Shown one piece after another: positions 46,684-60,900 of a stretch of 64,000 bases of DNA (its first letter is position 1; every line of letters begins with the position of its first letter). The DNA is from Floccularia luteovirens (Eukaryota; Basidiomycota; Agaricomycetes; Agaricales; Squamanitaceae): positions 682,001 to 746,000 of the forward strand of contig VSJF01000012.1 in assembly GCA_009739215.1 (NCBI GenBank), given 5' to 3'. The notes beneath the pieces are model-generated. The model was not told where the DNA came from. It saw only the letters and a program-made list of their open reading frames with translations, and searched no databases. The translations under genes were made by a program, and so were the position numbers.

Positions 46684-48782
46684 CTAGAAATATTTGTCCC
46701 AAAAACCTATTGTGCCATTATTACTGGCAGCATGATCTGTAATACCCAAAAGTTTCATCACGAGGTTATAAACCTGAACATTCTCGAATCGATCCATGAC
46801 ATATGCATCGTCAGAGGTTGAGTGCCACCCAACTTTCACGCGGGGCACCAGGCGATTCAAATATGATCTCTTCGCGTACTGCAACTTCGCTTCAAACGAG
46901 AAGGGACCATGAGCGACAAACATAGCGTGCATAGATAAATCATCGTTATCGTAACCGTGATTCTAACGATACAATCGATATAAGTCTTGGTTATCAAGAA
47001 GCGGAATCACTTGACTTACTCCTTTCGACATGCCCACATCACCCTCTTCATGGGTCGTAAGGACATAACCAATATTTGGTACAACATAAACAGGCGCAAT
47101 TCGTTCATTGAACGCAAAGTGATAGCGTTGCGGCATTGTTTCATGAGTGTAAACATTGAATTTGTCGGGGTTTTCCTCCGCCGTTTTGATCAGCAGGTCC
47201 AGGTAGTGAGATGAATTGCTTTCAAGATAGAACCGTAAGCCCATGGAGGGCCACCCATCTGCATGTTCGATGGCTCGTATACCGTCTTCTCCAAGAATGT
47301 CATCCATATAGACATGTTCCGGGTGGCTGGTATCCGTCATTCCGTGATCACTCACGAAGATAATGTCCACGATTTCACTTAGATTCCGGGCTACCAATGA
47401 CGTATGAAGATCCTTTGCAAATGTATCAACTTCGATGAGTGTTTTCTGGCAATAAAGTGAGCCTGGATAGTCCGATAGAGACAACACATGACCATACATT
47501 GACACGGGCAGAATATGGTCCTGTTGCATGTCCAGCTTGATCCAGTGAAGGTTCATATGCTATATTAAGCCATTAGTGCTAACCTATGCGAAGATATAAA
47601 TAAGCCGAACCCATTATCAACTGCGGTCTTTCATCGTAGGGTAGATCAATCCAATGCAAAATTTGGTCAAGCTTGTCATTCAAAGGAACTTTGTTCTAGA
47701 ACTCTCTTTAGTTTCTAATCATCTTGGCGGTTTCATACGTACCTTCCAGGGTACGAAGTAAGTAGACGAACTACCAGAGGATGTTTTTGGAGGACCTGGC
47801 CTATTATGTCCCAGGTAAATATCGAATCCATACAAGAGAAGAAGATATTCATACCACATCAGGTTTGCAGTGATTATTCCAGTTTTCTCAGCAGTCTCCC
47901 ACATCTGGTATCATATTTAGTCATTTTCCGTTTCAAAATGATGGACAGACTAACTGGTTCTCCTAACCACCAAAATGGATTCCAGCAAGACTTGATCTCG
48001 TTGTATTTAAACTCTTCTGCTCGGGCAGGATCCCAGAAATTCTATTATCTCAATGAGACCTTGAGTCATTTTAAGTTGTGATCTAACTTACATTTGCGAC
48101 GATACCATGGGATTCAGCATATAGTCCGGTCCTGCCAGTCTCATAAGTAAAAAGTAGTTGGTTTGTATTATGGAACTTACATTATAGCCCAATGGTTTCT
48201 ATACAAATCAGCTGAAAATGAGTGCTTAATGGGTGTAACGGACTTCTTTGCTTACGGAAATGTCAGAGTCTTTGGAGAAATCAAGTTCAGTAAGGTATAT
48301 TATTAATTAGAAGCTTTGTACATACAGGAAAGATGGGCTTCATAGACTTTGCACGAAGCCCCTTTTTACTAATATCCAGAAGATGGGGCGTCAAGCCTCG
48401 ATCAAGATAGTCGGCACTATGAGCAGCGTTAACTTATACTCATTCAAAGAGACAAGTAGTTTACATACCGTAACCCATCTATAGAGACTATTAAAACAGT
48501 AGGTTTGAAGGAATGGGTTCCATTCGAGCGTATATTATCTCGATAGAATACTGACGGTCGACGTGGCGGACCGAAGAGTAGTATCCGAGCAAAGGCTCCA
48601 GTTACAAGTAGTCCCACGAATCCAGCAGCAATGCAGACTATCTTCCTCCGAGACCAACTATTGGGTGGTTCTGAGCCTTCATTATTGAAATCTTGACTAT
48701 CAGCAGAACCTGAGAGCAGTCCTTTGCGCTCTTCTTCGAAAGTCGGGGATTTAAATATAGGTTTATGCTTCTGCCCGGACAT
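46684..48782 (-). CDS. Type II membrane nucleotide pyrophosphatase/phosphodiesterase (NPP)
   Basis: Alkaline-phosphatase-fold enzyme that cleaves nucleotide pyrophosphate or phosphodiester bonds outside the cytosol. A cytoplasmic N-terminus and one signal-anchor helix (IVCIAAGFVGLLVTGAFARI, near 48600) come first. Catalytic features: LIVSIDGLR (metal-binding Asp), TLTFPNHWAIMTGLYAESHG (nucleophilic Thr in TLTFPNH), EPSLDQAGHATGP, IIFVSDHGMTDTSH and the late histidine region NHGYDNDD. The nucleophile region is spread over three tiny exons: 48256-48269 (14 nt), 48181-48198 (18 nt) and 48092-48131 (40 nt). With all introns removed no stop remains. It ends GTIGFWDKYF. The start at 48782 is the ATG before MSGQKHKPIFKSP. 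Confidence 0.9.
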
Positions 48783-48994
48783 GGTAAACACTTTCTGCGT
48801 CTGTATTTTGTCTAGAGTTTGACCCCTGACTTGGTGAGGTGTACACGGTGTGTTGGAATTACCAGGTGCTGGGTAATTAGGACAGGACAGGTACAGATGG
48901 TAGAACGCTATATGAAGCAATGAGTTACTTGCTGCTTATGTCATCAAACTATTGTGAATTACAATTAATTTATTTACAGATACTTTTACTACTT

Positions 48995-51900
48995 TTACTC
49001 TTCTGAAATCCGTTCAAAGAATTGCTTTAATGTTCCTGCCAAAACTTCCGGCAGTGACTCCACGTTCCTCAGAATAACATAATACTCGAATGGAAATGAG
49101 TCCAGATACTTTTGTAGCTGCAATTCCATCTTCCCATTGACTGACTTGAACTCGGCCTTGTCCATAGAAAGGATTGACCCGTATTCTGCGTTGCGGGGTA
49201 TATTGTTGGATGTAGAAGCATTGGAGTGGAGTGAATCAAGGATGATGAAGACAATCATGACTCGCTGTTCTTCTGCTTTACGCAAGACAGTCCGAAGTTT
49301 ATCGTGATCCTGGCACATGCCATCCGAAATGATAATTTCCAGTTGCCAAAGATCCGAGGCAGTTGCAGATCCAACCGCATAACGTTCACGCGCATGTTCA
49401 AGGACCTTTAAGCTTGTATCAACCATAGAGAGGGCATTGGTAGCTTTTTGGTCGAATCGGAAAGCGCTCAAGACTTTAACACCAGCCTGGTCAGTAAAGG
49501 GACCTTCGTTGAAACCGTGGAGAATGTCCACACTTTCCCCGAACTTGGCTATTGCAATGTCACCAGCCTCGAGTCGACTTAAGGCCTTCGAAATCAGGGC
49601 AAGGGTTTCGTAAGCGAGGTGAATAGAATGAGATTCCGCCATAGAGCGGGAGTCATCGACTGCGATAAGAATTTGATATTCACGTTGACTGGGTTTAGTG
49701 CGTCGAAGCCAAATTTTATCCTTGGTGTAATCACTGGCGATATATGATATGATTTTCTTCATGTTCAAACGCTTTCCGGTGCGATAGTCTCCCTTAAGCC
49801 TAGTTGCAAGAGTCGGCTCCAAAATCAGCCTTAATTGCTCGCACAATGCGTAGGCCAGATCATGTGTTAGAGACTCGTAAAGACGCCAGATGTGCCCAGC
49901 CCCTTCTTCAGGATATTCTACGGCTCGCCATTCTTTCAATTGCATTTCTACGAACTCTGCGTTATGGTCTTCTGCCCTAATGTCTGAAGTGGGAAATTTT
50001 GTTTCGACACTTGTCAAATGGTCCTGAGAATCACGGACAACCGCAGCCTGCATGTGAACGTCATCTACAGATGTTGGCTCTTGATGGTCGTGTTTATCAA
50101 GCAGTCGATCTTGCTGCTGTGATTCAGGAGGCATATCTATATCCATGGGCACTTGTGGATTCTCTGTCGTGGGTTCCTCTTCAATCAAGTGCAGTTGGTC
50201 AAGCTTAGCGATTTGTTCTTCGCCCGCGGGTCCTAGAGCTTGCATATCACTATCCATATCGTCTGGCTGGAGATATTCGACCTGGGATTGTGATCCATCT
50301 GTTCCTACAGCTTCTTTTGGTCTCTGCTGTTGGCCGCCCAAGATCTCATCAAACACCTGTCTCACTTCTTTTATCGCGTCTCCCAAAGTACGCAGGGGGT
50401 TGGTCGTCAGTGCTGCTTCTGATTTGTTAGGTGGTTGCCCTTCTTGTGAGCTAGATTGTGCAGGACCTGCAGAATTTGGCTGCGTGGCAGATTGCTCTGC
50501 CTGAGGTTGAACATCATCGCTTTCAGCTGATCTGGATAAAATTGAAACATCAGCATAAGAGTTTTTTGTGGCAATACAGAATACTCACACATCAGCAGCC
50601 TGATCTTGAGTCATGGAGTCATTCTGTGCACCACCGATACCCTTGGATTCCCCTAGCTTTTCATTTGAAGTACTCTCCCCACTCACAGGATCGTGCGACT
50701 CCTTTGAATCGGCGGTTCCATTCCCAGAAGAAACATCGGCGGGTGCTACGCGCTCTTCCTTCAAATCTTCTGAAGTACCAGGGCCATCTTCTGGCGGATT
50801 TTCACCTTTGATAGCGTTCTCTGGTTCGTCACTTTCTACAGGGTTATCGTGATGCGTCTCTGGTTCATCGTAGGGTTGAGAGTCATCCTTAGATGGCAAT
50901 TCATCTGTATCATTAATACTTTGCGGCTGTTCATCAATGTCCATTCCTTCATCTTCACCACTCGTTGTACTCCCGTCTACTTCGGCATCGTCTGTTCCCA
51001 AGTCTAGATTATCAGGTAAATCCAAGGTATTCGCTTCCGGAACATGATCGTCCATTGGCGCCCCACTGATATTAGGATCGTGGTCATCGTCTGCGTTGTC
51101 TTCACCATCTTCCCCTTCAGGCAAACGTTCATCCTCTTGTGAAGTGGGTTCACCCTTGTTTTCCTCCTTATGTTGTTTCTCCTTGGTTGAGCTACTACCT
51201 TCTTTGGCTGTGATTTCTGAGTTTCCCTCCTGTTCTTTGGAATGATCCTTGTCTGTTTTCTCGTCCTCTGGCGACGACTCAGGACCTTGCTCGTCACCCC
51301 ACAACTTCTCATCGATAGCGTCGGGATCCGAGGCATCCAAGTGTTCAACTTTGTCGTCTGGTTCGGCTTCATCTTCGGAAGAATTACCCTCTGCCTCGTT
51401 TTCTGATCCTGGCATGTCCTCTAGATCGCCTCCGAAATCCTCGCTCATTTCGATGGCGTCACTGTCTTTACTTTTGTCGCGTGGCTCGCCAGTTTCATTG
51501 TCGCCCTTTAAACCTTCAACTTGACTTTCATCTTCTATCTCTTTGCTCACATCTTCACCCCCTTGTCCTTCACCTAAACCGACTCCATCGGAGCTCTCTA
51601 TGGTATCACCCTCGACTTCCTTTTCGTTTTCCGCAGAAGGCAGACAGAATCCTTCCTTGCAAAGTCTATCCATGGTAAAACATAATACATATGTCAATTT
51701 GAAGAGGTTCTTACACCATTGTGCATGTGCTGTAAGTTGACTTTTTGCAAGTGTTATGTAGGAATCAAAGAATGGCATGATTTTCTGAAGTATGGTTTGT
51801 AATTCTTGACTAAAAGTAACGTCGGAAAAGATGTGCTTGAGGTGACCATGAATGGCCTCGATGTTTAAGATATGAGTGAATTCCCGAACGTTTTTATGGC

Positions 51901-54900
51901 TCTTCAATACGTAATGGTCGTCGTCAGATATATCTTCCACTTCGATTGGGCATTTTGAAACCATCGTTTGAACGCTTAATAGGAACGAGTCGATTAAACC
52001 ACCAATAGCATTGTTTTCAGGGGCAGGCACTGGCGTTGGTCTAGTGATTGATGATAGTTCCTGGCCCGCAAGCCAAGTTTCAACTGGCCGCAGGAGGTAC
52101 TGAAGGTGGTGTTCTCGATTTGACCACTCGCGAAGGGTATTTAAAACTCGAGAGATATGGTTCACGCCACTTGAGATCAAAGCTTCTTCATCTATAACGA
52201 CGTTAGTTTTAAGTGGCAATCTATTACAAGATGACTTACACTCCAATACAACAGAGATAGGTACTGACGAAAGCTTTGTCTCGAGTACTTGGAGATTTCT
52301 GCACAATTCATCTCCCGAAGAGATTATTTCAGATATTTCACCAAGTATCACAGAAGAATTTCTCGCATATAGCTTGTCAAACGATACAACTCCCTGACGG
52401 ACTTCATGCATGGCACTTGAAAGTTTGCACATCGTGTTTGTTGTCTTTAATACGTGATCATGAAGGTTTTTATCGAAAACAAGTATCTGAGCAGGAGCAC
52501 TCAAAGCATCAAGACGCTCAAAGCAGGCAGCGCATTTTTGAAAGTCTAGAAGTGCGTTTGCCAACCTGTAATGTAGTCAGCAGAGAGAGTATATCGGTAT
52601 TTAAATTGACAGTCACCGTGATCTGAGGTCAATAGCCATAGAATAAGCCGATTCTACAAATGATGCACCCCTCTGCAGGTCACGAGTCGAAAGATCTGGA
52701 TGGTGACTAGCAATCGACGAACGCAATTCCGGAAGTAAATTCAGTAGTCTTGTGAAATAGTTCTCTATCTTTTCGGCGTCCTTCCCAATTACCATGACTT
52801 CAGGCATGATAGGCTGCTCTCTAACCCATAAACTATCGGTATGCTGAGCTAGAACTTCGCTTTTAATATTACTCGAAAAACCGATTCGTTTCAATTCTTT
52901 CAAGAGATCACTGAGCGCTTTTCTTTTGCGTGATAGAAGTGACTTTCTCTGCTTTTCCCGTTTTTCGGGTGTTAATGACGAAGGTATCGTTACGCTTGAC
53001 AGTTGCCTTGAAGCGATAATGATATCAATAGCGAGGCCGTTAAGAGCCTCGGCAGAGTTCATACGAATAAATGGTTTGATACGTTTGTCGATAAGAGTAC
53101 TATATCGGATGAAAGATCGTTTAAGGTGGATAAGGTGTTGTAAAATTGCACTTGAGTCGTATTCAAGGAGATTTGAATAGTTGGGTTGAGAATCATCTAC
53201 AATGACGTTTGTATCTGAAGTTGTATCTTCGGAATCATGGGAGGATTGGAGACGTAAATGATTGACCACAGGCTGACGTAGAACATCCCGGAATTTGCGG
53301 ATTATCTTGTACAGCTGGTGATGAGTCCGTTGAGCGCTTGCTTTGAGAGCTTGGACGTTGATATCTTTCCAGCTTGCCAATTTAATGAAATCGCGTATCT
53401 CCTTTTCCAGCACAGCTCTTTGGTCCGATAAGTGTTTGCTCAGCTTCGCTTCGAAAATCCCCCAATATCTAGTTGTGGACTCAAGCACACACATAGCGCG
53501 GTTCAAAGTTCGATTCTGATGTTCAGACTTCCAAGGCCCCAGTCTAGTAATGTAGCTCTTGAAACTGCTCATAAGGCGTAACCTTGTGTGGTATTGGCCG
53601 ATGGGACTCGTCGATAGGAAGTCATCAAGTAGGGGTATAAGGGTTCCCAGGTATTGCGACACAGCCCCCAAGCTTCCTGCCAGTTCTTGGTCAGAAGCAC
53701 TAAGAGCGCCTCGAATAATTGCATCATATATTCTAAACCACCAATCCGAAAGGTCGTCGGCGAAGGTCCTAGCTTGTGACTCGAGAAGACCTTGCCAGCA
53801 TGTTAGTTCCAAGCGCCTCCATTCGACAATCAAACCAATTATAGCCTGCTGATTCAGTTTGAGTGTATTGTCCTTGTTCGAATACATTTCCCAGTCTTCA
53901 GTTTGTAATAAAAGTTGTTCGACAGCCGATAATACTTTAGCAATAGGGCTGTTCAGAGCAAAGCTCAAGATAATGTCGCATCTACTGATTAAGTGATGCA
54001 AAACCATCTGGTCTGGCCATTCCTCAGCAATTGCTTCAAGCCTTAGCCGAAGGGCTCCGACTACCGTACCAGCTTTCCGGACCTCTGTAATATTGGGATC
54101 TGAATAGAAATTGTAGGGAGGCGTAGAATTTGAAGTTGAAGGGGTTTCAAGTGAGTCTGAAAGAACGGAAAGCATTACGGGTATACCAGCAGTATCCAAA
54201 CTGCTCTCAAGTTCTTCGACACGTGAGTGTAGTAGGAGTTTTATCGCAAGTCTTCTGTCTGCATTGAAAATTTTGACCGCAGATAGGGGATCATCAATAA
54301 GAGGATTGGTTATGCCATAATGAATCCTGACAAGTCGTGATATGTCTTCTCTTTGCACAAGCAAACTAGGTCGTGCATCCTTCACCTGAGGCTTAAGTCC
54401 GTCCGAATCTAACACATCCTCGAAGTTTGGAAATAGAGCAAGGAACTCTTGTTGTTCCAGTTCAGCATCGGTGACAAAAGTGTGGTCGAGAGCATTACGA
54501 CGATACAAAGACTGAGACGCAGACTCGGCATCGGCTTCCTTGGCTCTGTCAATAAGCCAGAGGTGGAGAGCTTGTTCATAGAGTGAATCAACAATTGCCA
54601 CGCTCTGCTCGTCGCGTAAGCCAATTCCCTTCTCGAAAGCAGCTGAGGAAAGAGAGAGGAGCAAATAGTGGAAAGCGCCAATCTGGTGAGTCCTTGTGTT
54701 ATAACCTGGAGAAAAAAAAGCAGAGCTATTGACAGAAGGAAATGCTACCAAGGCGGATGAAAGGTTATATACTGGGTCTGAGGTGGAACTTGGAATTGCT
54801 GTAGACTGAGCGATAAGCCGGAGGCCCAATCGTACTTGAAGTATGGCAAGCTTGAGAGGTGAGGTCAGATCAGAATACTCGCTATACATGACATCCAGTC

Positions 54901-57900
54901 GTTGGCAGAAGGCCACAAGAGACTCCTGTACGACTTGCTCGCGCAGCAAGGCCATTGAATCTCCAGAGCCTAAGAATATGACTAGTCCTTCAATTTTTGC
55001 AGGTTCTAAAACGTTCCGATAGAACTGGAGTACTTCGGACCAGTACATGTGAAGTCTCGAGACATTATTTCGAGTAGTAAGGAGAGGAACGTCGCTCAAT
55101 CGGGCGCGGATATCTTCGATTTTCATGTTCAGATAGTCAAGGACTTCGTTATTTGTGTTTCCTGAGCAAAGATCCTCTAGTTGCGCGTGTAACACTATCT
55201 GTGACGCCAGTGTCGATTCGTCCTGTCGATGTCGGTCTAACGTGCAGTTTTGAACAGCTACAGGATCTATGGGAGCGCTAGGAACGAAGAGATCAAACGT
55301 CATCCTCCCAACGCCGATCCACATCAAACCAAGTAGAGATATGGAATGAGGCTGATCTCGCAACCCTTTTGAATGCTGGAGCGGAGCTTGCAGGCAGGTT
55401 TGTACTGCTGAGCAGAAAGGTAAGTTACTTGACCGTTCTAGAAGAGGAAGGAACCGGGACAGAAAGTCGTCAAGCCTTCCACAATACCTGAGGAAAGATC
55501 GAGCAATTTCATCATATATAGCCTCCGTGAATGAGTTTGAGAAGCAGGCTGTGATCTGTTAGAAACTTTAGCTCTAAGATAAATCATTTGTGAGAGTGAC
55601 AAACGGCAAGAATAGCTTTAATCAACAATAAATCTAGTTGATCCATGCGCTCCATGTTTTGCGTGGAATATAAAAGCAACTTCTTCACATGCCGCTCCAC
55701 GCTGCTCTCATGGTCTATGATGTTTCTAATCGAAACTTTATCGAGATTACTGTAGAGCCACAAGTCAACGTTAGATTTAAAGGAGGTCTCAAGGGGTATT
55801 ACCAAAGTGCAAATGTTGAGTAGAGGTAAATAGGACGCAATAGCATAGAGGCTCCATCGATGGCCTATTTAATTATTGGTTCAGTTTTGCCGTGAAGTTG
55901 GTCAACAATGCTTACAGTCTCGGGAATCTCTACGTTCCAGATTGATTCTAACCATTGGATCTGAGCTTGCACAAAAAACGGAAGAATTTCTATACCCATT
56001 GTAAACAACAAAGTAAACAGAATGTTAACCAGCTCACCTTTTCCACTATCAATGGCCCAGGCTAGGTGTTGATATGGTACCAGCCGTAGAAGGGTAGTGT
56101 GACGGTCGTTACATGATAAGTCAATTATTAGCTCCAAAGATTTCAGCAACGTCTAACGATGTTCAATTAGTATGCTATACTGACTGAACTGTATTACAAA
56201 CTTTTGGATCAGATAACGATTCCTTTGAAGCAAGAGCACCGAGCTCGACAAGAATTGAGGAGGGTTCAATGTAATGGGGATTACTAGAGTTCTCTTTCAT
56301 CTGGCTTGCAACCAAATACTGTGGATCCATGTCATCATCTGTCCAAACAAGAAGCCAACAAAATCACCTACGTTTTCTAGTGGTGCATAGAGTTCGTGAG
56401 AATCAACTTCGTGCTCCTCTTTGAAATTAGGTAATGTGGTGAGAGCAATCACGTTGAGAGTTTGGCGCCTGAGCACTGTGTATAAAACTTGAGTAAGTAT
56501 ATTCAAGTACTAAGGGATATAAAATAAAATACCATTAATAGTGCTAGTATCTCGTAAATTGCCGGCGAGTGATTCTAGCCTGTGAATTGCACGTAGATCC
56601 TGAGCCTTGTTGACAAAGAAAGTAGACCATATTTCCATCAGCCCAAGGCCGGATGAGAGTGAAACAGCATGATTAAGCTCGTGTACATGGGTGGCAAGTG
56701 GGGAGAAAACATCTGGAGAGTCTTTCAAGGCATCAATCATCCATTTTAATATTGCTTGTAAGGCCGAGAAGTTGATAGCAGTCGGAGAAGCGATCGCCTT
56801 GCGTAGATACTGTCCGTATCGCAAAAATGTAGTTGCTACCACCAGATGCTCCTTATCACGATCTGTGAGTTTAGTTTGGGGATGTATATTTAGAACAGCT
56901 TACCATCACTACTGCTGAATCTTGAGTGAACAACAAATTTAATTGCTCGCGAGAAATGGTGCTTATCGAAGTCAACGCAGTATCAATGACTTTTAGGACG
57001 ATAGCACTGGAAGACGAAGTGATATTATCGTGTACCCTTCGTTCGTTTGCATCTTGTTCATCGAGGAAAATATACACCAAAAAGTCAAGGACATGCAAAA
57101 CAGTTAGGTGATCAGTAGGTTTGGTAAGGAGACCGTCTTCCGAAAAGCGAAAATTAAGGAAAAAGTCCACAGGCTATGATATGTGAATCAAAAAATAATT
57201 TGCCATTTTAAGAATACCCACTTGGTGAGAAAAAAGCTGCAAAGGGATTTTCTTCGCCATCGCGTACGATTTATGGAATCGAGCAAGGACCCTCATGAAC
57301 AGATCTTCCGGGAAACGCTTTATGAATCCTCGAGTCAAGCCATGGGTATTAACATCTCTTTGTGACCGTGCTCCCAAATACCGAAGGAAATGGGGAACAT
57401 AGGCAGGGGTTAACGTTCTAGCAAGGAAGAAGATGGTAGGACTAGAATCAGTCGAGTTTTCCGGTCCCGCGGTTACAAGAAGCGGTGCCTGGTCGATTAG
57501 GCTTGACATCGCAGAATCTTGATCGAAAGTCCTTCCAGAAGAAATAGGGCTTGTCTGGGTTTGATACACCATTGAACCAATTCCTCGCCGAGCTGTGCTA
57601 AATGTGACGGACTCAATGTTCATGTTGCCTTTGGTCGTAGAAGTACATCGCGGGAGTCGATAGTAATCCTTCAAAATGTGTGAATCGTCCGAACTTTGGG
57701 GAGTGATTAATGCAACCTCAATCCCTCTATTACGCATTGCTCGGGAAAGTTCTCCATACTGAGGGTCGACTGACATGAACAGCCTGAAATTTGGATGAGG
57801 CTTGATGTACTGAACACTGCCATCGACGAATCCTCGCTCGCTCAAAGTTAAGTAACCATTAGGTTCGCATAAAGAATTTAGCCTGTCAAGTACGGAAGGA

Positions 57901-60900
57901 CTGCAGAGGTTGGCTCCGTCCATCAACAACCAGTGACCGTGTTTCATCGCCTGTACAAGTGGACCATCAATCCACTCAAAGCGACCGACGTTTGCTTGCG
58001 CCGCGAGTAATGCAGTGAGCCTTCCATGTAGATCAGATAAATAGCCGCTATTGTTCTCCTTCTGTAGATCCGATATCATGCAACTCATGAATTTGAGCAA
58101 ACTTGAACTGGCTTGTGAATTTGGGTTGTCGCGAGCTTGTCGTAGAGCACAAACTCTTCCATGCAGTCCCTCGAGTTGTTTTGATCCTAGACCAGTTCGT
58201 AACTCGTACTCGACGAGGGACAGGAATTCTTCAGCAAGAGCAACTACCCGGGAATGGGTATCAACTTGTTCGAAGCTACCAATTATATCCATGGCGTCAG
58301 TAGCGTGATTGATAGAGATCTCTCGAAGAGTATTCCCTGCCAAACTAGCCAAGACTCGAACAATGGTTGTTTTCCCACTATCTTTGGGACCAGTTAAGAT
58401 TGCCAGCCAAGACTGGGACACGCAGTCACCCAGAGATTCCAATGCCAGTAAGTGCTTCTTGACGACACGCCCTGACCTAGTATGTGGAGCCATATTCTCT
58501 CGTTTGGCAAGATAGTGACCAATGTGGATAAATTCGGGTGATATGGAGAGTGCGGGTTGGGTTTGGGGATGTTCCATTTTGACAAAGAATGCCTTATCAA
58601 AAATGAGACGTGCTTGATAACGGTCTTCCATAGAACGGAATCGGTGCAGATAGACACTCTGGAGATAGACAGCAGGATGTTCAGTTGCATCTCGAGTGCA
58701 AAGTAGGGTTCCCCATCTGATAACGTCTCGTAAATTGAATTCCCAAGGACTACCTTCTCTTGCAAAGGTATGCTGCACTGCTACTTTCTCGTTGAGTTGC
58801 ATATTGAATGCTATCATGGTACGAAGGATGTTCTCTTCAAAATGAGGGAAGAGATTTCGGCAGACCAAAAATAGGTCGTTCGTTGACAACTCTTCGATAT
58901 AAACTTTGGTGAACCGATTGACGAATGACTTCGGTAAGCCTTTACGACCACCACCTTGACCAAGAGGATTCTGTGCTGCGAATATCCTAAACTCCGGATG
59001 TCGAGTGAAAGAGCGTCCGAGTTCAGGTATGTATACTGTCCCACGATGATCAAGGATTGCATTAAGGCCTTCAAGAACAGCCTGAGGAGCAAGGTTCATC
59101 TCATCCAAAAGTACCCAATGACCTTCTTGTAACGCTTTCAGAAATTCTGCATCCTTCCAAGCGAACTCTCCAGGATTACCACCTTCAACAGGAAGGTCAG
59201 ATCCGAACAAGTCAATAAGGTCCGTCTGGTCTGAGAGATTTATACGACACAATTCATGACCAGTGAGGTTGGCAAGAGCTGTTATAAGACTTGTTTTACC
59301 AACTCCAGGACTACCCTCAAGAAGAATAGGCTTTGAGACCTGGCACGCTCGCAACACACGCATAGCATTGTCTTGGGTTGTGGGAGCTCCAAAATTAAAA
59401 GACTGAGGCAGATGTGGTTTCTTCCCTCTTTTGATCGCGAAAGATCCGAGCTGAATGTGTGTTGAAGGATCGTGAGTTGGAATTGAAAGGTGGGCAGAGG
59501 GACTGCTTGGATGAACTAGAGCTTCAAGTTTGGCTAGAGCAGCTTCCTTGAGTTGTTGCAGGCCCGCCCGACTGTATACCGATAGTTGTGGCAAAGAAGA
59601 AAAGCCATCCAAATAAGTCATACGCGCAGCATGATGCTACACGAACGTTGAGAAATTTATTTTAGAAATATGCGAGAGTCACTCACGAAGATTTCAACCG
59701 GAGACATTACATCTGGGGAATCAGGTTGATAAACCGTATTTGAGAAAGTTACCCAGGCCTGTAAGATAATATCGCTTCAGGTATTGTTTAATCTAGAAAA
59801 ATAAAACCCACAAGGATATCTCGCAAACTCATCAACGAACGATCATGAACTATGTTACAGAACCAATCAACGAAGTCAAGAACGGGTGTCGTATAAATTT
59901 TCAGAGCTTCATGTTTCCACAAGCTCCCAACAATCAACTCCAGGTCACTTCTATCGTCGACATGAGGCACCCAGATTTCCGTGAAACGGTTACGTAGCGC
60001 AGGTGAAAGTTCCTTTTTCCCATAATCTCCTCCAGGATTCATCGTTGCTATCAATTTGAATGGCTCTGCTGCACATATTACAGGAAGTTCAGTACCAACT
60101 CCCCCACGTTCAGCAAGGACAAGGGTGCGTCCAGGTTCAAGTACACTATTTAACCTCTCGAGAACAGAATCGTCCGCAAGAGAGATTTCATCTAGCAGAA
60201 AAACGTCTCCCTTTTGCATGGCTTTAACGAGTGGACCGTCATACCACTCAAATATAGATTGGATTCGAAGTAACTGATGCTGCGCATGCCGTAAACGGTT
60301 TTGATAGTGATCAGGGAACTCTGTGACCCGATGCATAACGGAGTTCAAAGCAGTTGAGAGGGAATCGTAAGTAAGATCAACGTTTGATATCCCTACTTCG
60401 TTGAGAATTTCAGAGACATCTCGAAACGCTTCTTTCTCAGAGGCGCTGCGATTTCGTACGGGTCGAAGTCCACCAATTAGATCAGCAGTCTCAGTATTTT
60501 GGTGACAATTGAGAGAATGAAGGTGCTGGGATGTCGAGTCTGCATAAACTTGGCAAACGGAGGTTTTCCCAGAGCCCGTTTCGCCAACCAGTAAGACCGG
60601 TTCGTTGAATCTGAGTGCGCGAGCGACTAGGATGTAAAGACGCTGCATTGCTTTTGTCCAGACTATCCCGGGATTTCTAGGAATAGCGCACCCTATGAAA
60701 GAAGTGATGTCCAAGCCTGGCCTATCGAAGTCGTAGAGAATAGCTTCATCAATCTTTACCCCCATAATTGACTCAATAACTTCTTTCACAGCCACTTTAT
60801 CATCAGCTTTCCTTGCACGTTCGGCCAAGAGCATATAACCATTCTCCGCCAATTCTTGATACCCGACAGCATCTCGGCCAGCCCAACGGAACAAGTCACG

